Translations under genes and position numbers: made by a program
Notes under the pieces: generated by a model
Database searches by the model: none
Seen by the model: only the letters and a program-made list of their open reading frames with translations
Told to the model about the DNA's origin: nothing
Shown: positions 44,567 to 52,367 of the stretch, one piece after another
Layout of the letters: the number at the start of each line of letters is the position of its first letter
Numbering within the stretch: position 1 is the stretch's first letter
DNA from: Candidatus Rhodobacter oscarellae
GTDB lineage: Bacteria > Pseudomonadota > Alphaproteobacteria > Rhodobacterales > Rhodobacteraceae
Assembly (NCBI RefSeq): GCF_001078595.1
Contig: NZ_LFTY01000002.1
Span: 2,599,773-2,663,772, forward strand
Length of the DNA stretch: 64,000 nt
Reading direction: 5' to 3'

Positions 44567-44696
44567 CGACTTCAGGCGTTCGCCTATCGCCGTTGTTGCT
44601 CGCTCATTCGCCAGAGTACCGCTCCCTTTTTTTGGTGACGCATATCAAACACTTAACACGCAGGGAAGAGAAAAATCTCCACCGCCTCTTTTTTTA

Positions 44697-44731
44697 TCTA
44701 CAAAAACGTCTACATAAAGTTTACAAACATG
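44697..44731. promoter_or_regulatory. Three near-identical repeats in the divergent promoter region
   Basis: TCTACAAAAACG, TCTACATAAAG and TTTACAAACATG start at 44697, 44709 and 44720, a spacing of 12 and 11 bp, about one DNA turn. They lie between the STAND gene and the small membrane-protein gene, just upstream of the latter's ribosome site. They are candidate binding sites for the STAND protein's HTH or part of the promoter. Not tested. Confidence 0.35.
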
Positions 44732-44752
44732 CTACTAACGAGGATAAATTTG

Positions 44753-44980
44753 ATGACCCTCCGCTTGAACCACCTTTTTTCCATAATCAGTATCTTTGCC
44801 ACCATATTCGCGTTGCTGGGTGGCGATCCGACCATCGCCTTAACGATAAGGCTCTCACTAATCCTGACGAAGCAAGCGATCAACCTTGCTACCGTGGTCT
44901 ATCGTTGGCTCCGAAACTCGAATTTGTCGCGAAAGTTCAAGCTACAAAAGTCGCGGGACCCGCCAACGAATAAAAACTGA
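44753..44980 (+). CDS. Small AT-rich membrane protein paired with the STAND gene
   Basis: A 75-residue protein. Residues about 8-24 (LFSIISIFATIFALLGG) form a clear transmembrane helix, about 28-55 are amphipathic or a second helix (IALTIRLSLILTKQAINLAT), and the C-terminal 20 residues are basic (LSRKFKLQKSRD). AGGA sits eight bases before the ATG. Codon use is far more AT-rich than in neighbours, a sign of transfer. It is divergent from the STAND gene. The form, one helix plus cationic tail, recalls small membrane toxins or effectors, but no family was recognised and even its expression is inferred. Confidence 0.5.
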   Translation: MTLRLNHLFSIISIFATIFALLGGDPTIALTIRLSLILTKQAINLATVVYRWLRNSNLSRKFKLQKSRDPPTNKN

Positions 44981-45009
44981 CTAGGCAAATAGTTGGTCGC
45001 TAAATCACC

Positions 45010-45036
45010 GACGATGGCGATAAAAACGCCATCGTC
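45010..45036. terminator. 10-bp perfect hairpin overlapping a stop codon
   Basis: GACGATGGCG and CGCCATCGTC flank a 7-nt loop. The minus-strand gene ends at 45035, so the hairpin includes the last bases of its stop codon. On the minus strand the loop is TTTTTAT but no U-run follows. It may terminate or protect transcripts from both sides. Confidence 0.45.
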
Positions 45037-46243
45037 AACGCGCCTGGAACGCGATCGGCCACATGAAGTCCAGCGGCTTGTAGCCCTGGCCCAGGAACAC
45101 ATGCGTCGAGCCCTGGGCGTTCGACACGTTGTAGCCTGGGTGCAGCGCTCCCGTTGGCACTGAGAACGGGAAGAACGAAGCCGTTTCAGGGTTGTAGCTC
45201 GCCGTAGCGTGGCAGCTGTGGCAGGACGCCTCGAAGCTGGTCCAGTAGCGCGGCTGCGCGGTGTTGGGCGCCCCGGCAAAGTCCTCCATATCCGTGTGGC
45301 CCAGGATGATCGGCTGCTCCCCCTGGCCGTCCACGGTAAAGCGGATCTGGGTACCGTTGGGGGCGTATTCCTCAAAGCCGAACCCCGCGATGCCGCCCGC
45401 CTGCAGGATCGCCTCGATCTGCTCCGGCGGCAGCGGCGCGCGCTGGGTGATGAAGGCCTCGCGCACATGGGTCGTGCCGGTGTTGGCGTTGAACTCGAAG
45501 GTGGTCCAGAACCACGAGGGGTCCTCGGAGTAGAACATGTCAGATGGGTCGTCGAGCGGGCGCATCTTGGCCATGATGTGCAGGCCGCGCCACCAGTATT
45601 CGCCGCTTTCGAACTGGAAGGTCAGCGCGCCCTCGGGGGCGGGGCTGCCCTCGGTCACCTGCAGCCAGGAGGCCTTGAGCTCGATGGAGCCCACGGGCAT
45701 GTCCACGAAGTCGTTCGCCTCGAAAAAGCTGGCCACGTCGATCTTGGTCGTGAGCCCGGCCTGGATCAGGTAGTCATAGCTGGTCTGGTTGCGGTTGACC
45801 TCCTCGTTGGCGCTGTCGGGGTCGGCGGTGGCGACGCGGCCCGCCTTGAGGTCCTTCTTCTCGGTCACGGGCTGGATATCGGCGCGCGGAGTGTTCGAGA
45901 ACGCGAAGGGCTGCGCCGTGCCGAACGTGTCCGCATCCGTGGGCCAGGCCATCCAGACCGGCGCCTTCCCGGTGCCGGACACGCCGCCATAGGCCGGGTC
46001 GTCGATCAGCTGGTTCACGCGCGCGAAGAACATCCAGGCGACCTTCTGGCGATCCTCCAGCGATCCGTCGAAGGCCATGTTGGCGCAGTCCGCCGCGAAG
46101 GTGGCGTCGTCCTTGGCCAGCCAGCCATCGCCGGTGCAGGCCGGGTCCGTGCCATCATGAAAACCCCCAAAGGCGGGCGCGGCGAGGAGCGTGCAGGCGG
46201 TGGCGAGCATGGCGCCCGGCGCGAATGTGTGGGTAATCGGCAT
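45035..46243 (-). CDS. Exported mono-heme cytochrome-like protein
   Basis: A 402-residue protein with a signal peptide of about 25 residues (ending AFG-G). One heme c motif, CHSCH, lies near residue 343 (SFEASCHSCHATASYN). The rest is rich in Trp, Asp and Thr with no recognised fold. A similar layout, a long N-terminal region with one CxxCH near the C-terminus, is seen in the 472-residue protein at 56393-57811, and short stretches around the heme look related. It is probably a periplasmic redox protein. The partner is not evident. GC-rich, unlike the small gene just downstream. Confidence 0.78.
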   Translation of the reverse strand: MPITHTFAPGAMLATACTLLAAPAFGGFHDGTDPACTGDGWLAKDDATFAADCANMAFDGSLEDRQKVAWMFFARVNQLIDDPAYGGVSGTGKAPVWMAWPTDADTFGTAQPFAFSNTPRADIQPVTEKKDLKAGRVATADPDSANEEVNRNQTSYDYLIQAGLTTKIDVASFFEANDFVDMPVGSIELKASWLQVTEGSPAPEGALTFQFESGEYWWRGLHIMAKMRPLDDPSDMFYSEDPSWFWTTFEFNANTGTTHVREAFITQRAPLPPEQIEAILQAGGIAGFGFEEYAPNGTQIRFTVDGQGEQPIILGHTDMEDFAGAPNTAQPRYWTSFEASCHSCHATASYNPETASFFPFSVPTGALHPGYNVSNAQGSTHVFLGQGYKPLDFMWPIAFQAR

Positions 46244-46363
46244 ATGGCTGTGTCCTTATCTGGATTGGCTAATGATCGGACTATTGCACGGGTGTGCATC
46301 CATCGCAAAGATCAACTTTGAGATGTTTCCCGGAATGTTTGCTCTTGGCCTGGACTGGGCGTT

Positions 46364-46523
46364 GGGCGCGCCAAATCTCTTGCAAGAGATTTGTACTTTC
46401 CTTCTAAGGAAAGTTGGTCCGGCAAGCTGACAAGCGGTTGCGCATAGCGGATCATTTCGGGTCGCGCTACGGAAACTCTTGCAAGAGTTTCGCAATTTTC
46501 TTGCAAGAAAATTGGCGCGCGCC
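46364..46523 (+). repeat. Four-palindrome dispersed repeat, copy B
   Basis: About 160 bp with the order P1, P2, spacer, P3, P4 as in the other copies. P1 is AAATCTCTTGCAAGAGATTT, P2 has arms ACTTTCCTT/AAGGAAAGT around CT, P3 has arms GAAACTCTT/AAGAGTTTC around GC, and P4 CAATTTTCTTG/CAAGAAAATTG. The spacer holds GCGGATCATTTCGGGTCGCG, shared exactly with copy C. It ends 57 bp before the stop codon of the downstream (minus-strand) sugar dehydrogenase. Confidence 0.88.
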
Positions 46524-46580
46524 AATGGCCTCGCTAGGCCAAACACCCCACCGATCGGGGCCTTCGGAAGTATCACCCGA

Positions 46581-47498
46581 TTAAAACTCGAACGCCTCCA
46601 CGTTCTTGCGCGCGCCAAGCATCATCGCGTCGGCCACATGCACGAGCGGCGCAAGGTCGACGTCGCTCTCGCCCGCCGCGACGAGCCGCGCGAAGCGCTC
46701 ATAGAGCCGCGGGTATTCGCCCGTCGGGCCCACCACCGCCTCGTCATGATCGTGCCCGTTAATCTCCATCCTGGCCCCGCCTTCGCGCAGGGTGAGCCGG
46801 TCATCGCCGCAATGCACCTGGATGTCCCAGGTTTGCGGGCCGGTTTGCAGCCAGTTGAATTCGGCGGTGACCCCGCCGCTGAACGCCAGATCCGCCGCGA
46901 TTGGGGCCTGCCGGTTCGCGGGCACCTCCAGCAGGGCCGATTGCAGATGCACCGGCGCGGGCAGGATCTCGGTCAATATCGAGAGCGCGTTGATGCCGGG
47001 GTCCAGGACGCCCATCCCGCCGGGTTCGAACACCCAGTCCTGGCCGGGGTGCCAGTGGCGCACGTCCTCGCGCCAGGTGATATGGGCGCCGGTGACCTGC
47101 CTGTCGGCGAGCCAGGCCTTGGCGGGGGCGACCATGGCCGCCTCGCGGGAGTGCCAGCTGGCAAAGAGCGTCACGCCCATTTTTGCGGCCAGCGCCGCCA
47201 GCACGTGGCACTCGGCCAGGGTGGCCCCAGGCGGTTTCTCCAGCATCACATGGCGACCGGCGCGCAGCGCCGCCTCGGCATAGGCAAAGCGCGGCACCGG
47301 CGGCAGGGCGAGCGACACCGCGCCGATATCCGGCCGCGCGGCCAGCATCTCGTCGATGCCAGTCCAGGCCTCCACCCCCTCCACCGTGCCGCGGCGCGAG
47401 ACCGTGGCGGCCAGCTCCCACTCGGGCGCGCCCGCAATGGCGGGCACGTGCTGGTCCACCGCGATCTTGCCGATGCCGACCAATGCGATCTTACTCAT
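46581..47498 (-). CDS. Gfo/Idh/MocA oxidoreductase, aldose 1-dehydrogenase type
   Basis: A 305-residue NAD(P)-dependent dehydrogenase. The Rossmann motif is ALVGIGKIAVDQHVPAI and the catalytic-domain signature is HVMLEKPPGA near residue 95; GGMGVLDPGINALSIL and the family C-terminal half follow. The opening IGKIAxDQH and the overall pattern match L-arabinose/D-galactose 1-dehydrogenases, which oxidise the sugar to its lactone. Other sugar pathway genes are absent from the window. It is divergent from the threonine aldolase gene. Confidence 0.88.
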   Translation of the reverse strand: MSKIALVGIGKIAVDQHVPAIAGAPEWELAATVSRRGTVEGVEAWTGIDEMLAARPDIGAVSLALPPVPRFAYAEAALRAGRHVMLEKPPGATLAECHVLAALAAKMGVTLFASWHSREAAMVAPAKAWLADRQVTGAHITWREDVRHWHPGQDWVFEPGGMGVLDPGINALSILTEILPAPVHLQSALLEVPANRQAPIAADLAFSGGVTAEFNWLQTGPQTWDIQVHCGDDRLTLREGGARMEINGHDHDEAVVGPTGEYPRLYERFARLVAAGESDVDLAPLVHVADAMMLGARKNVEAFEF

Positions 47499-47625
47499 GT
47501 CTTTGCCCTCGCGCTAGAACACCTCAGGGCTGGCCCAAACCCGCACCGATTGCAACCGTGTCAGAAGCGGTGGACATTCCCAGCGATCTGGAAAACTCTG
47601 CGCCGAAAGAACGGAGACCACCTAT

Positions 47626-48681
47626 ATGTATTTCGCCTCGGACAATTCCTCGCCCGCCCACCCGTCGGTGATGGAGGCGCTGGCCCGCGCCAACCAGGGC
47701 TATATGGGCAGCTACGGCGCCGACCCGATCATGGACGAGGTGCGCGACCGCATCCGCGAGATCTTTGAGGCGCCCGAGGCGGCGGTCTATCTTGTGTGCA
47801 GCGGCACCACCGCGAATGTGCTGTCGCTGGGCACGTTCTGCCCGCCCTGGGGAGCGATCTATTGCCACCGCGATGCGCATATCGAGGTGGATGAATGCGG
47901 CGGGCCAGAGTTCTACACCGGCGGCGCCAAGCTGGTTCTGATCGACGGCACGGACGCCAAGATGGACCCCGGCGCGTTGCGCGCGGCCATCGGCAGGCGC
48001 ACGATCGGAGATGTGCACCATGTGCAGCCCGGCATGGTCTCGGTGACCAATGTGACCGAGATGGGCGCGGTCTATTCCGCCACGGAGGTCGCCGCGATCA
48101 ACGCCGTGGCCGAGGACCACCACCTACCCGTGCATATGGACGGCGCGCGCTTCGCCAACGCGCTTGTCGCCTCCGGGGCGACGCCCGCCGAGATGACCTG
48201 GCGCGCGGGCGTGGACGTGCTCAGCTTTGGTGGCACCAAGAACGGGCTGATGGCGGTGGAGGCGGTGGTGATCTTTGACCCCGCCAAGGCCTGGGAGTTC
48301 GAGCTGCGGCGCAAGCGCGGCGGGCATCTCTTCTCCAAGCACCGCTATTTGAGCGCGCAGATGCAGGCCTATTTGGCGGATGATCTGTGGCTTTCCATGG
48401 CGCGCGCGTCGAACGGCACCGCCGGGCGGCTGGCGCAAGGGCTGGCGGCGCTGCCCGGGGCCTCGCTGGTCAACTCGGTGGACGCGAATATGATCTTCGC
48501 CAAGCTGACACGCGCGCAGCACAAGGCGGCCTTTGCCGCGGGCGCGAAATACTACCTCACCGAGCCGGGCGCCGGGCTGGACGAAGGCCCCGACGACGAG
48601 CCTCTGACCTGCCGCCTGGTGACGAGCTGGTGCACCAGCGACGCGGATGTGGACGGTTTTCTGGCGGCCTGTAAGAGCTGA
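47626..48681 (+). CDS. Low-specificity L-threonine aldolase family protein
   Basis: A 351-residue PLP enzyme of fold type I that splits threonine to glycine and acetaldehyde. The PLP lysine is Lys205 in LSFGGTKNG; the start FASDNSSPAHPSVMEAL and VCSGTTANVLSL are family patterns, and HMDGARFANA holds the conserved Asp and Arg. It is convergent with the MarR-GNAT gene, five bp apart. Beta-eliminating lyases are an alternative within the fold. Confidence 0.92.
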   Translation: MYFASDNSSPAHPSVMEALARANQGYMGSYGADPIMDEVRDRIREIFEAPEAAVYLVCSGTTANVLSLGTFCPPWGAIYCHRDAHIEVDECGGPEFYTGGAKLVLIDGTDAKMDPGALRAAIGRRTIGDVHHVQPGMVSVTNVTEMGAVYSATEVAAINAVAEDHHLPVHMDGARFANALVASGATPAEMTWRAGVDVLSFGGTKNGLMAVEAVVIFDPAKAWEFELRRKRGGHLFSKHRYLSAQMQAYLADDLWLSMARASNGTAGRLAQGLAALPGASLVNSVDANMIFAKLTRAQHKAAFAAGAKYYLTEPGAGLDEGPDDEPLTCRLVTSWCTSDADVDGFLAACKS

Positions 48682-48686
48682 CCGGT

Positions 48687-49640
48687 TTATGGGCCTGCGC
48701 CGCTCGCACCATGGGGGCGCAGGAACTTTTGCTCTGACACTTCCTTGCCCCACTGCTGCCCGGGCTTCTCTTCGACAAGCACAAAGCCCGCCTGCTCGTA
48801 AAGATGCCGCGCGGCCTGCAGACCGCGGAACGTCCAAAGCTGGGTCTCGGCAAAGCCCATATCGTCGACAAAGCGCAGCGCCTCGGCCAAAAGGCGCTGG
48901 CCCATGCCCGTGCCGCGCGCCTGGTCGCCGACGATGAACCAGCGCAGATGCGCGACCCCGTCGGCGAGATCCTCGCCATCTATCGAGACAGAGCCCACCA
49001 CGCGGCCATGGATTGCCGCATAGAAGACCTCGTTCTGCGGGTGATCGACCCGGGCGAGAAACTCGGCCATCTCGGTGGCGACTTTCCGTTCGAAGACCGC
49101 GCCGAACTCAAAGTTCTGCGCGTAGTAAAGCGCGTGGAACTCGGTGACCGCCGCCAGGATCCCGGGGGTGTAGCCGGATTGGATCTGGAATTCGGGCTTG
49201 GGCTTTTCGCCCTGCAGCGCGGCCGCATAGAGTTCCAGCCCAAGCCGCACGGTGTCGTGGCAGGACCCGGGCAGGTGTTCGAGCGCGGCGCTGACCTGGG
49301 CATCGGCGAAACGCTCAATCTCGCCGTAAAGGCGTGCTCCGGACGCGGTCAGTTCCAGGTCCTGGGCGCGCTTATCCCGCGCGCTTGGCGTTACCGTCAG
49401 CAATCCCTTTTCAGACAGCCGATCCAGCAGGCGGCTGACGGTAGATTTCTCGAGCTGCAGCGTCGCGGCCAATTCGCTTGCCCGGCCGGCCTGTCCGCTG
49501 CCGATCTCGACAATTGCGTGCACTGCGGACGGGGAGAGCGATGTGCCTGCGAGGTTTGCCTTCATGAAGCCCAGAGCGCGCACCAATCGGCGCGACGCGC
49601 GCCGGATTTCTTGGATCTTGTGGGGGGAAGATTTGACCAT
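48687..49640 (-). CDS. MarR-GNAT fusion: HTH regulator with N-acetyltransferase domain
   Basis: A 317-residue two-domain protein. Residues about 5-145 form a MarR-type winged helix (ASELAATLQLEKSTVSRLLDRL, then VTPSARDKRAQDLELTASG). Residues about 165-315 form a GNAT acetyltransferase with the CoA loop DQARGTGMGQRLLAEAL and FYAAIHGRVVGSVSI. The fusion is a known bacterial type whose acetyl acceptor is not known. ATG at 49640 was chosen because it begins the HTH; the longer 49688 start crosses the likely operator. The operator-like palindrome 5 bp upstream suggests autoregulation. Confidence 0.9.
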   Translation of the reverse strand: MVKSSPHKIQEIRRASRRLVRALGFMKANLAGTSLSPSAVHAIVEIGSGQAGRASELAATLQLEKSTVSRLLDRLSEKGLLTVTPSARDKRAQDLELTASGARLYGEIERFADAQVSAALEHLPGSCHDTVRLGLELYAAALQGEKPKPEFQIQSGYTPGILAAVTEFHALYYAQNFEFGAVFERKVATEMAEFLARVDHPQNEVFYAAIHGRVVGSVSIDGEDLADGVAHLRWFIVGDQARGTGMGQRLLAEALRFVDDMGFAETQLWTFRGLQAARHLYEQAGFVLVEEKPGQQWGKEVSEQKFLRPHGASGAGP

Positions 49641-49644
49641 AACA

Positions 49645-49659
49645 GTTGCATTATGCAAC
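49645..49659. promoter_or_regulatory. MarR-type operator palindrome
   Basis: GTTGCATTATGCAAC is a perfect inverted repeat with 6-bp arms and a 3-bp spacer. It lies 5 bp before the ATG of the MarR-GNAT gene and resembles the TTGC...GCAA sites of MarR regulators. Binding would block initiation or the start region. Inferred from position and symmetry. Confidence 0.6.
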
Positions 49660-49871
49660 CAAGTGAGAGAGGGATCAAGCCCGGACACGCCTGCGCGGCG
49701 CCGTATGAGATATGCCGCCGAAATTTGGCGTGACCTTTGCGATGTTCTTCGCTACAGCGCACTGCCAAAACCTGAGTAACCGCATTTGGCAACGCGCCCC
49801 GCCATTGTCTGAACCGTCAGGCGAAAGGCCGGACGCGATAGGCGGCGGCGTCAATGATTGGGTCGGACAGA

Positions 49872-50477
49872 ATGGCATTCACAGTGGCGATCGATGGCCC
49901 GGCGGCAGCGGGCAAGGGCACGATCTCGCGCGCGGTCAGCGCGCATTTCGGCCTGGCGCATCTCGACACCGGGCTTCTGTATCGGGCGGTGGGGCGCAAG
50001 GCGTTGCGCGGCGGCGACCCCGTGGCGGCGGCGCAGGCGCTGGCGCCGGAGGACCTGCAGGGCGATCTGCGCACCGCCGAGATCGCACAGGCGGCCAGCC
50101 GCGTGGCCGCGATCCCTCAGGTGCGCCAGGCGTTGGTGGAGTTCCAGCGCCAATTCGCGCGGCGCGACGGCGGCGCGGTGCTGGACGGGCGCGACATCGG
50201 CACGGTGATCTGCCCCGAGGCCGAGGCGAAGCTCTTTGTGACCGCTAGCGTGGAGGTGCGGGCCGAGCGGCGCTTCCTGGAGCTGGTGGCAAAGGACCCG
50301 TCCGTTAGCCGCGAGAGCGTGCTTGCGGATGTGGTGGCGCGGGATACTCGCGACGCAGAGCGTGATACGGCCCCCATGGCGGCAGCGGCGGATGCGGTTG
50401 TTTTGGACACCTCCGAGATGTCCATCGACGCCGCGGTGGCCGCGGCTGTGGAGCTGGTTGAGCGACGCATGCGCTAG
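49872..50477 (+). CDS. cmk: Cytidylate kinase
   Basis: A 201-residue P-loop kinase that converts CMP/dCMP to the diphosphates. The P-loop is [35 protein letters not shown] and AERRFLEL are conserved cmk segments; the NMP lid is around residues 150-165 with [13 protein letters not shown] at 49872 starts the conserved core; the frame is open to 49854. It stands outside the common aroA-cmk-rpsA context: the left neighbour is the MarR-GNAT gene and the right is a repeat. Confidence 0.93.
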   Translation: MAFTVAIDGPAAAGKGTISRAVSAHFGLAHLDTGLLYRAVGRKALRGGDPVAAAQALAPEDLQGDLRTAEIAQAASRVAAIPQVRQALVEFQRQFARRDGGAVLDGRDIGTVICPEAEAKLFVTASVEVRAERRFLELVAKDPSVSRESVLADVVARDTRDAERDTAPMAAAADAVVLDTSEMSIDAAVAAAVELVERRMR

Positions 50478-50505
50478 GTCTGGATAATTGCCGGATGCTC
50501 TCTTC

Positions 50506-50664
50506 GGGCGCGCCAAATCTCTTGCAAGAGATTTGTACTTTCCTTCCAAGGAAAGTTGGGCCCGCAAGCGGCAAGGGGGTGCGATTAGCGGATCATTTCG
50601 GGTCGCGCAGAGGAAACTCTTTCAAGAGTTTCGCAATTTTCTTGCAAGAAAATTGCGGCGCGCC
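50506..50664 (+). repeat. Four-palindrome dispersed repeat, copy C
   Basis: About 159 bp, the same order and orientation as copy B. P1 is identical to copies A and B; P2 has centre CC; P3 has centre TC; P4 is the 22-24 bp palindrome with TTGCAA centre. It lies between the convergent ends of cmk (28 bp) and the inositol-phosphatase gene (33 bp). Confidence 0.88.
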
Positions 50665-50697
50665 AAGCACCGCTGGGGGCCAAGCCCAAAACCAGCG

Positions 50698-51495
50698 CTA
50701 CTTGCCAGAGTCCCGAAAGAACGCATCCAGCGTCATATTCCGCAGCGGCGCAAAGACCTGCGGCGCCCCGGCGATCACCCGCCCTCCCGCTGCAATGAAC
50801 GCCGCGTCGTCCTGCTCCTCAACCAGCCCGCCCGCCTCGGCGATCAGAAGCTGCCCCGCCAGGCAGTCCCAGGCGTTCATGTAGCTCTCAGTATAGCCCA
50901 GATAGCGGCCCGCCGCGACATAGGCCAGCCCGAGCGCACCAGAGCCGGTGCGCGCGAAGACCCCGCCGGCCTCAACGATCGACTGCAAGAGCCACGCAAA
51001 ATCCGCCGGCGGTGAGCGCCGCGAGGACCCCACGCAGATCGTGCCCTCGGTCAACGGCACGTCCCGCACCGCCATGGGTGCCCCGTTCAGCGTGGCGCCG
51101 CCGCCGCGCGTGGCCAGGAATGCCTCATCATGCAGAGCGTCATAGATCACCGCGACCTGGGTCTTGCCCTCGGCCACGCCCGCGATGGCCACGCACCAGA
51201 ACGGCACCCCGGTCAGAAAATTCGTGGTCCCGTCGATGGGGTCGATCACCCAGGTCATGCCGCTGGTGCCGGGCTTGGGGGCGTGCTCCTCGCCGACGAT
51301 GGCGTCCTGGGGCAGGCTGGCCTCTAGCCCCGCGCGGATCAGGGTCTCGACATTGCGGTCGGCCTCCGAGACGAAGTCCTGCTGCTGCTTGCTCTCGACC
51401 TCCAGTTCGCCGCGGCGATGGAAGTAGTCCAGCGCCAAAGCGCCGCCCTCCTTGGCAATTTTGAGCACGGTCTGGGCTTTGTCTGCGTAGGTCAT
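50698..51495 (-). CDS. Inositol monophosphatase family protein
   Basis: A 265-residue Mg2+-dependent phosphatase. The metal motifs are visible: VGEEHAPK (Glu), WVIDPIDGTTNF (two Asp) and MNAWDCLAGQLLIAEAGG (Asp near the C-terminus). Members act on inositol phosphates, PAP or sugar phosphates, and cannot be distinguished here; 3'-phosphoadenosine 5'-phosphatase (CysQ) is an alternative. It converges with cmk. Confidence 0.9.
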   Translation of the reverse strand: MTYADKAQTVLKIAKEGGALALDYFHRRGELEVESKQQQDFVSEADRNVETLIRAGLEASLPQDAIVGEEHAPKPGTSGMTWVIDPIDGTTNFLTGVPFWCVAIAGVAEGKTQVAVIYDALHDEAFLATRGGGATLNGAPMAVRDVPLTEGTICVGSSRRSPPADFAWLLQSIVEAGGVFARTGSGALGLAYVAAGRYLGYTESYMNAWDCLAGQLLIAEAGGLVEEQDDAAFIAAGGRVIAGAPQVFAPLRNMTLDAFFRDSGK

Positions 51496-51622
51496 CGGCG
51501 GTCTCCAATTCTATGCGCAGCGGTGGCGGTGATTTTGGTGGAAGTCAACCGGGCGGCGCAGCGAAGTGGGCAGCTGGAGAGGGGGGGCGGTTGGGAAGCG
51601 TCTTGGCCTGGATCTGACCTCC

Positions 51623-52303
51623 TTACCCCAGCGCGCCATCATCCAACAGGCCCGCCAGGTAGCTTCCGGTTCGGGTGTAATGCGCCAAGAGCAACGCGCT
51701 GGCCGTATCCGCCTGCCGGTCCACCGCCGCCGCGAGGATGGCGCCGTGCTCTTCGGTCACGTCTCGGCTTTGATAGTCCCGGCCCCGCCCCGCCAGGAAG
51801 CGGTAGCGGATGTTCAGATCGTAAAGCTGCGAGCAGAATTTCAGCAGGATCGGCGCCGCCGCCGCCGCCAGGAGCGCCATGTGGAAGGCCTTATGCAGGG
51901 GCTCGAACCCGTCGCCGCCCTGCTCCTGCGCGCGCTGCATCCGGTGATGCGCCAGCACCAGCGCCTCCTCCCAGGCCTGGTCGCCGCGGGCGATGCTCTC
52001 GCGCAGGGCCTGATCCTCTAGGGTGGAGCGCAGGCGCAGGATCTCTTGGAAATTCGCCGCACTTACCTCGGCGGCGCGAAAGCCGCGCTGGTCGATGCGC
52101 TCCACAAGGTTGTCGGAGGTCAGAAGGCTCAGCGCCTCACGGATCGGCGAGGCGCCTGTGGCCAGGCGCTGGCGCAGGCCGTCGATCTTAAGCTTCTCGC
52201 CCGGGCGGATCTCGCCGGCCACGATCAGCGCCCGCAAAGCCAGATAGGCCCTCTGCGTGGCCGAGCCCGGCGCCGCCTCGTCTTTGCTCACAAACTGGTC
52301 CAA
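51623..52303 (-). CDS. GntR family (FCD) transcriptional regulator
   Basis: A 226-residue regulator. A winged helix at residues about 12-75 (AYLALRALIVAGEIRPGEKL, then SPIREALSLLTSDNLV) precedes a helical FCD ligand-binding domain (IREALS..., FHMALLAAAAAP, and TEEHGAILAAAVDRQA with metal His). The TTG start at 52303 is preceded by GGAGGTG. It lies 64 bp downstream of the phosphorylase-like gene on the same strand and may control that operon. Ligand unknown. Confidence 0.9.
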   Translation of the reverse strand: MDQFVSKDEAAPGSATQRAYLALRALIVAGEIRPGEKLKIDGLRQRLATGASPIREALSLLTSDNLVERIDQRGFRAAEVSAANFQEILRLRSTLEDQALRESIARGDQAWEEALVLAHHRMQRAQEQGGDGFEPLHKAFHMALLAAAAAPILLKFCSQLYDLNIRYRFLAGRGRDYQSRDVTEEHGAILAAAVDRQADTASALLLAHYTRTGSYLAGLLDDGALG

Positions 52304-52367
52304 ATCGCACCTCCGCGCGGAAAATATCGACTTTTCCACGCGGAGCAAGCGATTCAGTCGGCCAAGC

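Noticed and set aside
44554-44973. 139-codon plus-strand frame overlapping the small membrane-protein gene
   Set aside because: It begins inside the STAND coding region, lacks a ribosome site and has no protein-like pattern; the frame starting at 44753 has a ribosome site and a clear helix.
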